A program made the translations under genes and the position numbers. This document shows, piece by piece, positions 1-12,841 of a stretch of 64,000 nucleotides of DNA (positions within the stretch are counted from its first letter, which is position 1; every line of letters begins with the position of its first letter). The notes under the pieces are model-generated. The model was not told where the DNA came from and did not search any database. It was given only the letters and a program-made list of their open reading frames with translations. Source of the stretch: Tubulanus polymorphus. Taxonomy: Eukaryota > Nemertea > Palaeonemertea > Tubulaniformes > Tubulanidae. Location of the stretch: NCBI RefSeq assembly GCF_964204645.1, contig NC_134026.1, forward strand, positions 2,666,001 through 2,730,000, given 5' to 3'.

Positions 1-3000
1 TAAGTTTGAAGACATAGCCTCAGATGAAGGTGTTATTGTCACCGTAAAGAATGGTTCGTCTGGAAGGTTGAATGTTGAGCTTGTTGGTAATGAGGCCAGT
101 TCAGTTGTACTCGATATGAACAGCGAGGTTCGTAGGCTATGTTCCTCGGCGGTTCCAAAGTTACCGGATCCTACTCTTCCGTCCACATCCGTTGATGGAT
201 ACATAAGTCACGTTAATACACCCGGCGATTTCTATATTCAACTCGTTCAAGATGAAACTCAATTGACCGATATGTTTAGTGAACTTCAAACGCACTACGG
301 TTCCCGTTCGAACCCGCTGAATTTGACTTCTGTCGGTGCGTTATGTGCTGCCGAGTTTTCAGAAGATGATACCTGGTATCGCGCTAAAATTCAAGCAATC
401 AACGGCAACTTAGCTCAAGTGTTGTTCTTCGATTATGGTAACATGGAAGAAAAGGCTATCAACGAATTAGAAACACTTTCTGATGACTTCTTACAGCGGC
501 CCCCATATGCGTATCATTGCACGTTTAATAAGAATAGATCGGCAACGTCGTGGAATCCAGAAGACATCGCTTGTTTGAAAAAATACATGGAAACAGAAGT
601 GATGAATGTGGCTTTTGTGGGAGATTCGTCGCCTTATTCAGTTCGCATTCAAGTCGATGGACAAGACCTCGGAGCGTTGTTCGAGTATTCAACTCCACCA
701 GCGCCGACCACGCCAATTTATCCAGCCCAAATAATCGAATCGGGTCGTCAACAAGGTTACATTTCTCATGTAGAATCGCTAGATGAATTCTATGTGCAGT
801 TAGCCACGCAAGAACACGATTTGGATAATGTAACAACGAACATGGAAAGTCTTTGCGCACATGGTGGTGGTAATCATTTAAAAGTGTTTGATGTTGGTAC
901 GCCGTGTTGTGCTGAGTTTTCTGAAGATGAAGCGTGGTACCGTGCTGTGATAACTGATTATGTTGATAATGAAAAAGTGAATGTACGCTTTGTTGATCAC
1001 GGTAACAGTGAAGTAAAACTGAAAGCCGGTTTGAAGGAATTACATCCAGCTGTATCATCTTATCCTCCATTCGCTATACAATGCACAATCGGTATCAAAG
1101 GAAATGAAAAATCAAAATCAAAGTTGATCGAGCAAACTGAAGATAAGGCTCTTAGTATTGATTTTGTCTCAACAACTGGTGCACCGTACAAAGTTAGACT
1201 GTTCGACGGTGCGGATGATATTGGAAGCTTTTTCTCGGCCAGACCCAAGGTGGCTGTGACTTCATATCCCGAGAGACTTGTACCAAAAACAGGAGTAAAA
1301 TGTTACATGAGTCAAGTGGCAAGCGTACACGATTTCTACGTGCAGTTAAGTGAAGAAAGCTGTAATCTGGAGGAATTGATGGTTGAAATATCGAGCGCTT
1401 ACAATGCACAGAGTGCTTCATTAGTAAATCCGTCTGCTGGAAGCCCATGTGTCGCTCAGTTTTCAGAAGATGAGGCTTGGTACCGAGCTATTGTAAAGAA
1501 AATCTCTGGAAACACTGCTACTGTACAGTTTATAGATTACGGTAATTGCGAAGAAAAGGATATCCATCAGCTGAAAGAATTGAATGCTCAAATAGCCAAA
1601 GCTCCGGCGTTTGCTATTAATTGTTCTCTAGGATCTTCGATTCCTGATACTTCGGATAATACGGATAAATTGTTCCGAGCAACTGACACAAAAGAACTAT
1701 TCGCAACTTTCAACAACAACATAGCTCCATATGAATTAGAGATATTTGATGGCGACACTGATATCAAGCAGCTGTTCACTGGTTCGTCAGTGGGTTCAGT
1801 AAATGAATCGGCTCAACGTGTCGTAGAACAAGGTGAATTTTACCCATCAAGAACCCTGACATCAGATAAACAGACCGGATTTATTACTCATGTCGAGTCG
1901 CCTAGAGAGTTTTACATTCAGTTGGAAAGTGAATCGGACCAGCTCGATAAAATAACAGATGAATTAGCTGATAAATATTCGTCACTTGATGAACTCGCTT
2001 ATCGCCTGTATTCACCGGTAATTAACCAAGTGTGCGCGGCAAAATTCTCTGAAGATGATTGTTGGTATCGAAGTGAAATAATCGAAATGGCCGGAGATAC
2101 AGCAACTGTTCGATTTGTTGATTACGGCAACTCAGAAAAGCAAAATATTACAGAATTGAAATCTCTTTTTGTTGAATTGAATACTGTATCGAAATTGGCA
2201 TTGACATGTAGCGTGAATGCTGGAGGAAGACAGTTTACTACTGAGGATGCAGATAATTTGTTATCGGCGACTGATGGTAAAACACTGACTGTTGAGTTTG
2301 TGTCTAACGCTCAACCGTACACGGTTAAGTTATACCTAGAATCAGAAGACATTACCTCACAATTTGAACAAGATGAATTGGCTCATATTCCAATTGTGGA
2401 ATTAGGTTCTAATTTCCACGAACGAACCCTGGATGTTGATTCTTTCGAAGGATATATCTGCCATTGTGACTCATTAGAGCAGTTTTATATCCAGATGACC
2501 AGCGAGGAAACAATGCTATCCATGTTAATGGATAAACTTGGTCAGTTTTATGAAAAGCTACCGAAAGATCAGCAGGTATTACAGTCACCTGCTGTAAATA
2601 GCCCTTGTGTTGCACAATATTCCGATGATGATACATGGTATAGAGCCATACTACTCAGCGTCGCTGATGATGCGACGGGTGAAGTTGAATTTGTTGATTA
2701 TGGAAACTCGGAAATGAAACCTCTCGCCGAGTTGAAAACGTTGTCACCGATCTTTGCTCAGCATCCAAAATTCGCCCTGCATTGTACAGTCGGTTCTGGT
2801 CAGTATACAACTGAGCAAGACGATGAGTTTTGTGAAATCACACAGGACAAATTACTGGAAGTGAAACTTTTGACAAAGATCCCACCGTTTGAAGTTTCTC
2901 TCTTATGCGATGGCGTTGATCTAACTGCTAAGTACAGAGCAATGGCCGTTACAGAGAATACTAATCCTGCTGCGCCATCTTCAGTCATTGATTATCCAGA

Positions 3001-6000
3001 ACGAAGTTTAGAACTGTGTTCACTGGATGGTTATGTGGTACATGTGGAATCATCATGTGAAATTTATGTACATCTCGCCGCTGAAGAGAATAGCCTGGAT
3101 AAACTTATGGAAGATTTGAAAGCATATTATGAGAGCGACACATCCAATTATGGTGCCACGTTAGAAATTGGAAGTGTTTGTGCTACTAAGTTTTCCGATG
3201 ATGATGAATGGTATCGGGGCCAAATCACCAAAATATCCGATACAAAAATTACTGTGCAATTCGTAGACTATGGAAACTGTGAGGAAAAGTCATCCTCAGA
3301 TTTAAAAGCTTTGATGCCTCAATTCTTAGAGCTTCCCAAATTGGCGATTCCGTGTTCATTGGGCAATAAATCGCTCACGGAGGAACAAACTGAAGAATTC
3401 ATCGCAGAAACTTCAGATAAAGTTTTAGAAATTCAATTCACGTCTGAAGTGGTGCCATACACCATAAAGATATCGTTCGAATCGGTCAATATTATCGATA
3501 AGTTTTTGATGAATGAATTGAAGGAAACTACTCTAGTGTCGATCAAAGAACGAACAATTGAACCGGGTCGATCTGTTGGTTATATCAGTCATTTTCACTC
3601 GATGAAAGAATTTTACGTCCAGTTAGCAAACGAAGAGGATCAACTTGACAGTTTAATGGATAGATTGAATCATCATTATGGTTCAGTGACTGCAGAAACA
3701 AACGCATTAACAGAAACTGTACTAGGCGTACCATGTGTAGCTCGGTATTCAGAGGATGAAAGATGGTATCGTGGAACTATTGAAAGTGTGAATGAAGATA
3801 TGGCGATCATTCATTTCATCGATTATGGTAACAAAGAGGAAAAGTCAATTGCCGATTTGAAATCGCTTTCAGTTGACTTTGTCGATTTTACTCCATTCGC
3901 TATCAAGTGTATGGTGGATGTAGAAAATGAAAATACTGATACGTGTGATAAATTTCACGAAAAAACAAGTGAGCAAGAGTTGCAAATCCAATTTGACACC
4001 ACAGGCGAACCATGTCTCGTGAAAGTGTTTATTGATGGGGTTGATGTTGTTAGTTCACTTATGGACCCCGTTGATTCTAGTTCTGTTGAAGTCGATGTTG
4101 TTGATACTCCTGAGAAGATTGTTTCAGCAGTAGAATTTGACACTGTTGATTCTAGTTCCATTGCATTTGAAGCCAATGTCATTGATGCTTCAGAGAGTGC
4201 TGTATTGGCAGAAGAAAATGCTGGCACTTCGAATGAAACGTTTTCATTGAAAAGTCTTTCTGAGGCTTTAGTGAACTCTGAACTTAACGGGAATAAGATA
4301 AATAAGGGACCGAAATTACCTACACTTGATGTTGACCTCTCTCAGCCTTATAAAGTTTGCATATCTCACATCAATACACCAGCTGATTTCTACATGCAAT
4401 TATCGGAGAAATCTGATGTTGTTGATGAACTTGTGGATAAACTACAAATTGAATACTGTGAAGGTGGGACTAAAATTGTTGATGTTGGATTGGGACGCCT
4501 TTGCTGCGCTGTGTATGATGATTCGTATTATAGAGGCATTGTAACCAGATTTACAGGTGCTAAAACGGAAGTATTATTTGTTGATTACGGAAATAGCGCG
4601 CTGATCAATACTGCTGAAATTTGTGAATTGAAGGAGAAATTCCTGGATATACCTATTCTCGCTATTCATTGTAAGATGGCTGGATTGGTCGATGAAAATC
4701 GGTCGTGGTCTGTTGAAGACATAACAGCGTTTGAAAATCAAGTGCATGATCAAGAGTTAACAGCTGTATTTGAATCGATGGAGGTTCCATTTGCAGTAAG
4801 ATTAAGCTCATTGAATGATGATATCATCGATATATCTAATACAATACCGACTCTTAAATCTGCTGAAACAGAACCCGCAATCGTTAATGGCAAGAGCTCC
4901 ACCTCTCCGGAAAATGATGAATTTGAACTGAAAACGAAACTGAAATCCAATTACTCCCATTTGAATATAGCATCTGGTTCGAAGTTGCGAGTGACAATCG
5001 GCAATATAAAAACTCCAAGCCAGTTTTGGGTGCAGTTAGCTGAGTCCGGTACTGTCATTGAGGAGATGAATGTGAAATTATTTGAATTTTATGAGAGTTG
5101 CGATAAGACTGTATTCATTGAACAACCTGAAATAGGTCAAGTTTGTGCTGCTAAATTCTTTGAAGATGGGAATTGGTATCGCGCAATTGTCAAGAGTTTC
5201 AACGATGAAAAAATTGAAGTTTTTTTCGTAGATTATGGAAATACGGCAAAAGTCGATCATGTATATCAGTTGAAGCCATCGTATTTGCAAACTCCAGCCC
5301 AAGCAATAGAATGTTTTCATCTGTGTTTGAAGTCGCAAAAGGGAGCCTGGACAGATGAGGCTGTGTCATGTTTCTCCGAATTAGTCGCTGATAAAGTTCT
5401 TGTTTGTGAGTTTGCATACAAAGGCACAGACAGTGATATGTATATGGTTCATCTACTGGATATGGGTATACCAGTAGCTAAATCATTGGCAGAAGCAGGC
5501 ATGGCTTTGTACATCGAAAAGGAGCCATCTTTTTTAGACGATAGTGCGGTGTTGGCTGGTGATTCTGGCGACGCCTCCGATACCGCAGGAGAAATAATTG
5601 AAGGAATTTTAGATGCGTGCCAGAAATCTGTCGAAAGCCCAATGGCAACTGATGTAGATCATTCGATGAAATGTACTGAAATGGAAGCCATCAAAGATGA
5701 CCTGAAGTCCAATGAAGATTCACAGTTGGAGAGTGAAAGATTTGCGGATGAATCTAGCGGTGACATAGAAATAGAAAATGTGCAATCTGCATTGGTTGAT
5801 GAAACATATGAAGAGTTGGAGAATGATCAAAATAACACGCAGTCAAATATAGAAATAACTCATGATTTCGATAATACAACTATAGATATCGAAGCCGTTG
5901 ATAGAGAATTGGCTGGTATGGTGACGATAGATGAAATTCAAGAGGATGTTTTCGAAGAAGAAAAATTTGTATTAGATGAAGAATTGATGGCTGAAATTAT

Positions 6001-7902
6001 GGACGATAGCAGACATTCGGACGCTGTAGAAAATGAAATAAGTGTTTCGACTGATGGTTCAGATAAAAATATAATAGCAGATGAAAATGCTGCTACACCA
6101 GAAATACAAATCACTGAGGCTGAACTGATAAGTGAGACCAACAATGAGTTAATTACCTTGGACACCGTTGAAAATGAAGAAATAGAACCAAATGATAATG
6201 ACAAAGGTATGGCTGAAACAGATAATAGCTCTCAGGTGGACACTGCAGATCAAATACAATGCACTGTTGAAAAAGAAGAATTTGAACCAAATGAAGATCT
6301 CAATAGTATGGTTGATAGGACGGAAGAGGAAACTGCAGATTGCGATGAAGAAACACCATCAACAGGTGAAAAATTGGAGGATCAGGATCCGACTTGTCAG
6401 AGTTCAAAAGAGGAATGTGCAATTATTACTTCAATTGAAGAGGTGAATGGTGATCAAGTAATTCCACCCTCAGTTAACAATAATGAAATTGAAACGGTGA
6501 AAAGTGACACAATAAGTAGAGCTGAAGATTCTGGTGTTGAGATCAATACTAGTCCAACAACTCCTGTCTCAGAAGAAGCATCGTCTTGTATTATCACTCC
6601 AAACTCGGAGGATGATGATAAACAGCTGATTCTGAATATTGAAAATTTCAAATCTGAATCAGTGGATCCTTCTGTTGTGAATGAAATTGCTGAAACGCTG
6701 TCTGAGGTTCAAATCAATGAATTTCAAGTACCTTCGGCCATTGAAGCGAGCAATGATTCTGATATTCATAAAGCTGATAATTGTCACGTGGATGAAATGA
6801 TTGGAGGTTGGGGTATGCCGCCTGTCGGTGGTATTGAGTGGAAAGAATCACCACAGGAAGAAACTGGAATTACGATGAAAAGATGGGTACCAGAAGATTT
6901 CGTAAACTGTATTGTAAATTATGTAGAAATTGAATTGAATGAAGACAGTGAATTGCTGGTGACGTTTATAGCTAATGGAACTCCCAACGACTTCGCTGTT
7001 CATCCCAAAGCTTCGCACAAGTTATTGAAGAAACTGGTGACAAAAATGAAACAGCACGTCTGTAGTGAGAACAGTATTCAAGCAGAAAAATTTGAAGTTG
7101 GTCAGCCGTGTTTGTTCACTTCTGATGCTGGTGAATCTTGGTGTCGTGGAATAGTCATGGCGTTCAATGATGATAATACTTACCAGGTAAGTATCATACA
7201 TCAAAAAAAAATATTCTATTTTCATATGTTAATACTTTGTGCCTTTATTTTCAATTGTAGGTGAAATCAGTTGACTACGGACGGATAGAGGAGAAAATCT
7301 CAATTGATTATATGAGATTGATTCCTAAAATGTTCATGGAAATGCCTCCACAGGGATTACGTTGTTCGTTGTATGGTATTGAAAACAAAGTCTGGTCTGA
7401 CGATGACAAAAGTACATTCCTCAGTAAGTGCTGCTGTTTTTTTAGATTTTGCTTCTTCTCTACTGAAAACTGAATTGATAAAAGTTTTGTATGTTGGATT
7501 CTTACAGAACTTTGCAGACGTAAATTGATGATGAGTGTCAACAAGAAATTGGAAGGTGCGATTCCTTACTCGGTTTACCTATATCCCCAGACCGACGATG
7601 ATACGTCAATTAATTGTCAACTCGTGAAAGAAGGAATTGCTAGCGTGATCACGGGCTCTGAACTTGAGATTGAAGTCGACCTCGTTGGAGGAAGTGGTGA
7701 TTTGAATATCGTAACTGCTGGTAAGAAATCCTACTGTCTAGTCAGAGCGAGGAAAATCCTTTGTTATGAATTTTTTGCAATCCTTTTTCAAAAACATCTC
7801 TTTCTAGAAGCAGCAGGTGACGATAGTAATAATGAAATGACTGAGGAGTCACGGCAAGGATCAGGAGATGCACCTCAGGCAGATAGTTCTCAAGATATTT
7901 AA
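1..7902 (+). CDS. Giant multi-Tudor-domain protein, 3' part (Tudor/TDRD6-like)
   Basis: The frame is open from base 2, so the gene starts before the window. Coding exons are 2-7186, 7261-7423, 7508-7720 and 7808-7902, giving at least 2551 residues; phases close at every junction. Nine clear Tudor cores of the form C-x-A-x-F-S-E-D-x-x-WYR...F-x-DYGN are centred at about codons 125, 312, 493, 688, 879, 1070, 1255, 1509 and 1725, and a degenerate tenth at about 2380 is split by an intron. Each core follows a conserved GYISHV/EFYVQL stretch, as in extended Tudor (eTud) domains. An acidic, disordered region covers roughly codons 1840-2270. In known families eTud domains bind symmetrically dimethylated arginines on Piwi proteins and scaffold germ granules. 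The single giant exon resembles TDRD6, and domain number resembles Drosophila Tudor; orthology is not settled. Core 2 has DHGN instead of DYGN, and core 10 has lost most cage residues. Confidence 0.93.
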
Positions 7903-8660
7903 GGGCGATGTAAAGTTAAAGACATGTTTTGGAGGCTGCAATGCTTAGCTGACATTTTATTTTACGCTCTCTTCTACAAAAACTTGGGTGTTGTTTAGAT
8001 AGCACGGACTTGATAACGATTTCCGATTATGTGCTGTGTTAAGTTGTCTGTAAATAGATAGTTTAAAAACTTATATTTTTAATGATGTGAGGAGATGCAT
8101 CGAAGTATCGTTTCAATTAGTTCATATGAATTACTTGCAAGTCAGGTAATCAAATTCTTTTCTACAATTTGTCTGAAATAAATTGTAATAACTTTTATAC
8201 GTTGCTTTGCCTATGTTAGGGAGTTTCTGTTTTCAAGCAAAGCTTCAAAATATTGTACTTAATAGAATCTCTTTCTAGATCAGATTTTCCCAGTTAGAAC
8301 TTTGTCTCACTTGTTACTGCAAGATGCATTTAGATAATCCACCTTTTCATGTTTTTTTTGGTCGATGGTTCATGCAACTGTTAGAATTATTTCATTTATG
8401 TAGTTCATCGATAATTAGTTACAAAATACATTTTAGGAACTACTGATGTTTCCTTAGTTATTGTTTCAAAAGATTGTATTCTTAATCATAATTATAGTGT
8501 GTTAGCTTGTGCAATGATACTAGTCATTCATAAATCCCCATACACCATGTAATTATAAACTCTTGATATTTTGAATTTCATTGTTCACATTTAGGCATGT
8601 CACACCGACGATTCCTAATTCGTATTTGAACACCAAATTATAGTTAAGATTAATAAAGAA
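7903..8660 (+). other. 3' UTR of the Tudor gene
   Basis: AT-rich noncoding sequence follows the TAA stop at 7900-7902. Candidate polyadenylation signals AATAAA are at 8177-8182 and 8652-8657, so short and long 3' ends are possible. No other gene is visible here. Confidence 0.6.
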
Positions 8661-8699
8661 ATTTTGAAATTGATGTGAGAATCTTTCTGTCATTATTGG

Positions 8700-9232
8700 T
8701 ATTTGGTTTTTCAATGGATTTAAGTTTGAAACAAACGGGCCGAACCCCTTGACGGATGAAGATGGTTTATGCTAATTCAGAGACATTTTATCGGTCAGGG
8801 GGCTGGTGGAAGCGAGTTCGGGAGTGATACCGGACCCCTGGCAAGCGAGGATGATCTTTGTCCGGTGGTACACCACTGAATAACCGAAATTACAGCAAAG
8901 CTGCTTCCTCGATAGAACCGTAAGGTGCTGCCGCTATTTTGGTTATATGCGGAATTACTATACACTAAAATGTGCCGACTGTGGTAATCAAAAATATACA
9001 ATGAAATTTACAATAATTGGCAGAAGCTCTATTATTTATTCATTAGAATTCAAACTAGACTCATTAAGAATCGATTGTGACTGAAGAGCAATATTATGAT
9101 AATTCATTTATTTAGTGGTATATGGTGCTGCCGCCTATTCAATATGTCTGCGCCCATGTAACTCCATATTCACGTGTACCTAATATCTTCGTAATTCACT
9201 AATTAATCTACTGAATATCCCCATTTGAAAAT
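8700..9232. other. Intergenic gap with a GC-richer block, then CCDC86 upstream region
   Basis: Bases about 8735-8960 are clearly richer in GC than their surroundings and hold only short, unconvincing ORFs. The 11-mer GGTGCTGCCGC occurs here and again near 9124. The rest is AT-rich and should include the CCDC86 promoter and 5' UTR, but no core promoter motif stands out. Confidence 0.4.
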
Positions 9233-10931
9233 ATGGGTAAAACTAATAAAGATATGAAACTACCTGAAGTACCTCGTGGAAAACCCAAATCTGGACGGGT
9301 GTGGAAAAATACGAGGATGGCTAGGTGAGGATGAATTAAATTAGCGGACGGTAGTCAGTAACCTGACTGTGGTTTAGTTTCACGATCGGATATTTTCACA
9401 AACCACAGTCAGGAATGGGAAGGTCATTTTTGTATGAAATCTTCGTCAGCCAATTTGACTGACGAGTAATTTGCCTGGCATTTCATTGTCTCTTAAGATA
9501 TCTGTCTCATTTTTGTTGTAATCGACGCACAACAGATTCGTAGTTTGTCTGATACCTATAACACCTCACCTGACGATCTTAATCCATGGGCAAATCGGCC
9601 GTAAAGTGAGAGTAAATTTCCGTCCAGTCAACAGCTGCCATTTTGAAAATTACTGGAGATGCCGGCACCTGTGGACTGAGGCCAGGACAACAGCACAAAC
9701 TAACAAAGCGAAACGACGAAATTTAAAAAAATTAAAAAATCAACACTTATTCACATTTTTCTTTTACCAGAAATGTATTATTTCATTATTTATTATGGAA
9801 AACACGAAGACTTGAAATAAAAGTTGGAAAACCATCAAAAATAAAAATTGTCGTTTCGTCTTGGAAGTTTTATATAAATCCTTGTAGGTCCCCTTGTCTT
9901 ATCATGCCACATGTGCAATACAGAGAAATGGCGGCCAATGGCGAAATTTGTGGAGAAATTAATTAATTTCTCAAAATAATGTTGATTAATCACTCGAAAC
10001 ATACATAAAATTGGATTATTTCGAAAGGTACCTGTGTTAGTTTGTGAATTAAGCCATTAATTGTGGACTGAAGTGAATAGAAAGTATATTTTTGAAGTGT
10101 TACTTTTTTCAACCGTGTTTTGGTCCTTGTCATCCCTAACGTTGGTATAAGCCCATCCGATTATAAAAAGCTTACCACCAACGATTAGGTAACTAACTAA
10201 GCGGACGGTAGTTAGTACCTAGCCGTAGCGTAGTCGTAGGTAGTCATAGACGTAGGCGTAGGCGTGTAGGCCTAGGGTAGCCTCCCAAATTCCAGCAGCA
10301 GGAAAACCACACATTACAGCATACACTGACAGTCACAGTTGTCGAATTAATTAATTTGATTTACTTCAATTCCTTCAAAAACATTGTACCGGTATTCAAA
10401 GTAAAAAAAAACATCATCGACATCCAGTGAGTTAATTTGCCGCTGCAGTTCCAACAACACCATTTGTAATGTCTTTTTTCTTTTTGGAGGGCTTCGGATA
10501 TGGTGGCCATAAAATCGTTTAAGACATCATGGAATAGAAAGATGCAAGCTAAATCTGATAAAATGGCAGTTAAATTACGAGAGAAAGAATTGAAGGAAGC
10601 CCGAAGTGCAAAAAAGGAGGTAATAAATGAAGAAGGTTGACGCTCGGTGAAATATACATGATATAAAAGCGCATGTAAGGTGTCAAATTGATTTGTCTCA
10701 TAAATCAGGCTGCCAGATTACGGAGTGAAGAAAAGAAGAAACAGAAGCTAGAGAATGAGAGAAAATCTGAAATTGTTCAACCAGTTAGTATTTCTAGATT
10801 CTTTATGACTTAGCAATTAAACAATTAGCTAGCATTGATTTAACCTCATTAATATCAAATTGTAGATAAGGGACACAAGGAAGATCAAGAGAATGAAAAA
10901 GACACAACTAAGAACTATTGAAAAAAGATGA
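9233..10931 (+). CDS. CCDC86: CCDC86 / Cgr1-like nucleolar protein
   Basis: Four exons, 9233-9324, 10490-10619, 10709-10783 and 10866-10931, join in phase to a 120-residue basic protein. Exon 1 encodes RGKPKSGRVWK, the family signature. Exon 2 has KTSWNRKM followed by a charged helix; exon 3 continues it with ENERKSEIVQ; exon 4 ends KIKRMKKTQLRTIEKR. These blocks appear in the same order in the C-terminal half of human CCDC86 (cyclon) and in yeast Cgr1, a nucleolar protein involved in large-subunit rRNA processing. The product is about as short as yeast Cgr1 and lacks the long N-terminal extension of vertebrate CCDC86, unless a further upstream exon exists. AATAAA at 10972-10977 is a likely polyadenylation signal. 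The exons are too short to show as conventional ORFs; the assignment rests on motif order and phase. Confidence 0.88.
9362..9413. repeat. Perfect 14-bp inverted repeat (hairpin) in CCDC86 intron 1
   Basis: CCTGACTGTGGTTT at 9362-9375 is matched exactly by its reverse complement at 9400-9413, with a 24-base loop. It starts shortly after the CCDC86 exon 1 donor. Confidence 0.85.
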
Positions 10932-12338
10932 GAACTGCCAATTAATGATTGATTGTTGTGTAGAAATTGTAAATAAATGGAATATGCATTTTCTAAGTTA
11001 TAAGAATACGTTATTTAGTTAGGGCCTATGTATGTGTATGATAGGATGAAGGAATCATGGATTCATTACGGTATTTGTGTCTTCAAAGAATTAAATATAA
11101 CCTCCTCCAGATGATATCATATTTTTGTTTTCTAAGGCATTTGACCTAAATGATGGTGACTTCATGGTTTGTAGCGAGACTTGTGGCTACTTGGGTCATA
11201 CAGGGTCAGTCTGTTCATGAAGTTATTGCGATGGCTCGACTATGTCTTTCATGGGCGCATTTCACTTTGAAAGTAACACACTTTAAGTGCTTACCCTTAC
11301 GACTACTACCTAGTCACTTGTTTGAAGATTATTCCATATCAATCAAGATAAATCAAGTCTGGTTTAGATTTCGCCTATCATAAACACAAGGGACATATAC
11401 ATATATTTCGCAGCTAATGTCAAAACGGAGTCCTTTAAACTCAACAAGGCAGTTGAACTCCAGACGTCTGTCGAGTACCTATTCGTTCACATGTACCAAG
11501 CAGCCCTTGAGTACACGTAAAACAATTTCATCTCAGCAGATGTGTTTGCATCCTAAGCTCTATTATCTTCAGAATAAGAAATGACCCAAGACACAAACAC
11601 CTCTAAGAATAAACTAAAACATTTCACTTTTTTCATCTTTATTGTTTCTATTTCTTAACAATCCAACACTGTTGTCGGTTTAGAATCAACTACAATGAAT
11701 GTAAAATCCCGCTTTAGCTTTTGGTGTAGAGCTGGGAAATAACGTAGATGGTAGAATATGAACCATATCAATAATAGGTATACCGAAATACAGAATTAGA
11801 ACTATATTTTTGAATGACAATTTCACTACTTCCGATGAAACTTGTTACATTTTCATTCAATAAAACAGACAAATCGCGAGCACCCGCTTCAGTTTTCATT
11901 TCAGTAAAATATTTCATTTTCGGTCTTTAACTCTAATCGAAGGCCATTATATACATAGGAAATTGTACAGAAAAGACAATAGCACAGTCACTTATATTTA
12001 TCATATTAGCGGAATATCAGTATACATTATATATACACAATTATCCATAACTGTTTTACCTAAGTATAGCACCTATACTAATAATTTCAGAAATTATGAT
12101 AAAATAGCTCGAAATACCTACGAAATAAATTAATACGGCTTTTGAAGCAACGAACGCAATATCGATTCACGAATGAAGAACTTACTATCAAAAATTACCA
12201 GTAAGAAATCACTATTATTATATTAGTATTGTATGATAAACATTATTATCTAAGAGACAACGGGTATTTCAGAAATAACAGATATGTACACCGTGCTAGG
12301 GTCGAGCAGCGAGGAGTCGAATATCTGCGGATTCCGAT
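10932..12338. other. Convergent 3' region between CCDC86 and aldolase
   Basis: It holds the CCDC86 3' UTR (AATAAA at 10972-10977) and, on the minus strand, the probable aldolase 3' UTR ending near an AATAAA at 11643-11638. The small ORF at 11150-11383 has no recognisable domain. Nothing else is visible. Confidence 0.5.
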
Positions 12339-12771
12339 TTAGTATTTGTGATCGGCGATAAACAGAGACTTAGATCCAGCCGCACTGCTGACACCTCCTT
12401 CATATTTACCCATGGCGGCGTCACCATTAGCCTGCAAGCAATAAATCAAGTTACAAAATAAATCACCAGCCTAAATTATCTCCTATTCTTTAATAAATCA
12501 TTAAGATTCTTTACCTTAGCTCGGTTGAGGAGTTCTTTCTGGCCAGCGGCGACCTGTTCTTTCTTGCCCTGCCACGCTTGGAGTACACTGGCCTGAAGAG
12601 CTCTACCGTAGGAGAACGTTAAAGCCCACGGTTTACGTCCTGGGTATTTGTTGATCGCATCAAGATTGACAGTCGCATCTTCTTCTGATTGACCTCCAGA
12701 GAGGAATGTAATACCTGAAACACACAAATCAAGTTCAAAGATATACAAACGATATAAAAATTTCTTATAAG

Positions 12772-12841
<70 letters not shown>

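Noticed and set aside
525-1070. 181-codon antisense ORF within the Tudor gene, and other antisense ORFs there
   Set aside because: Shadows of a strongly coding exon; no family features and no splice or start support.
8795-9001. 68-codon minus-strand ORF in the GC-richer block
   Set aside because: No recognisable domain; it arises because the local GC content is high and stops are rare.
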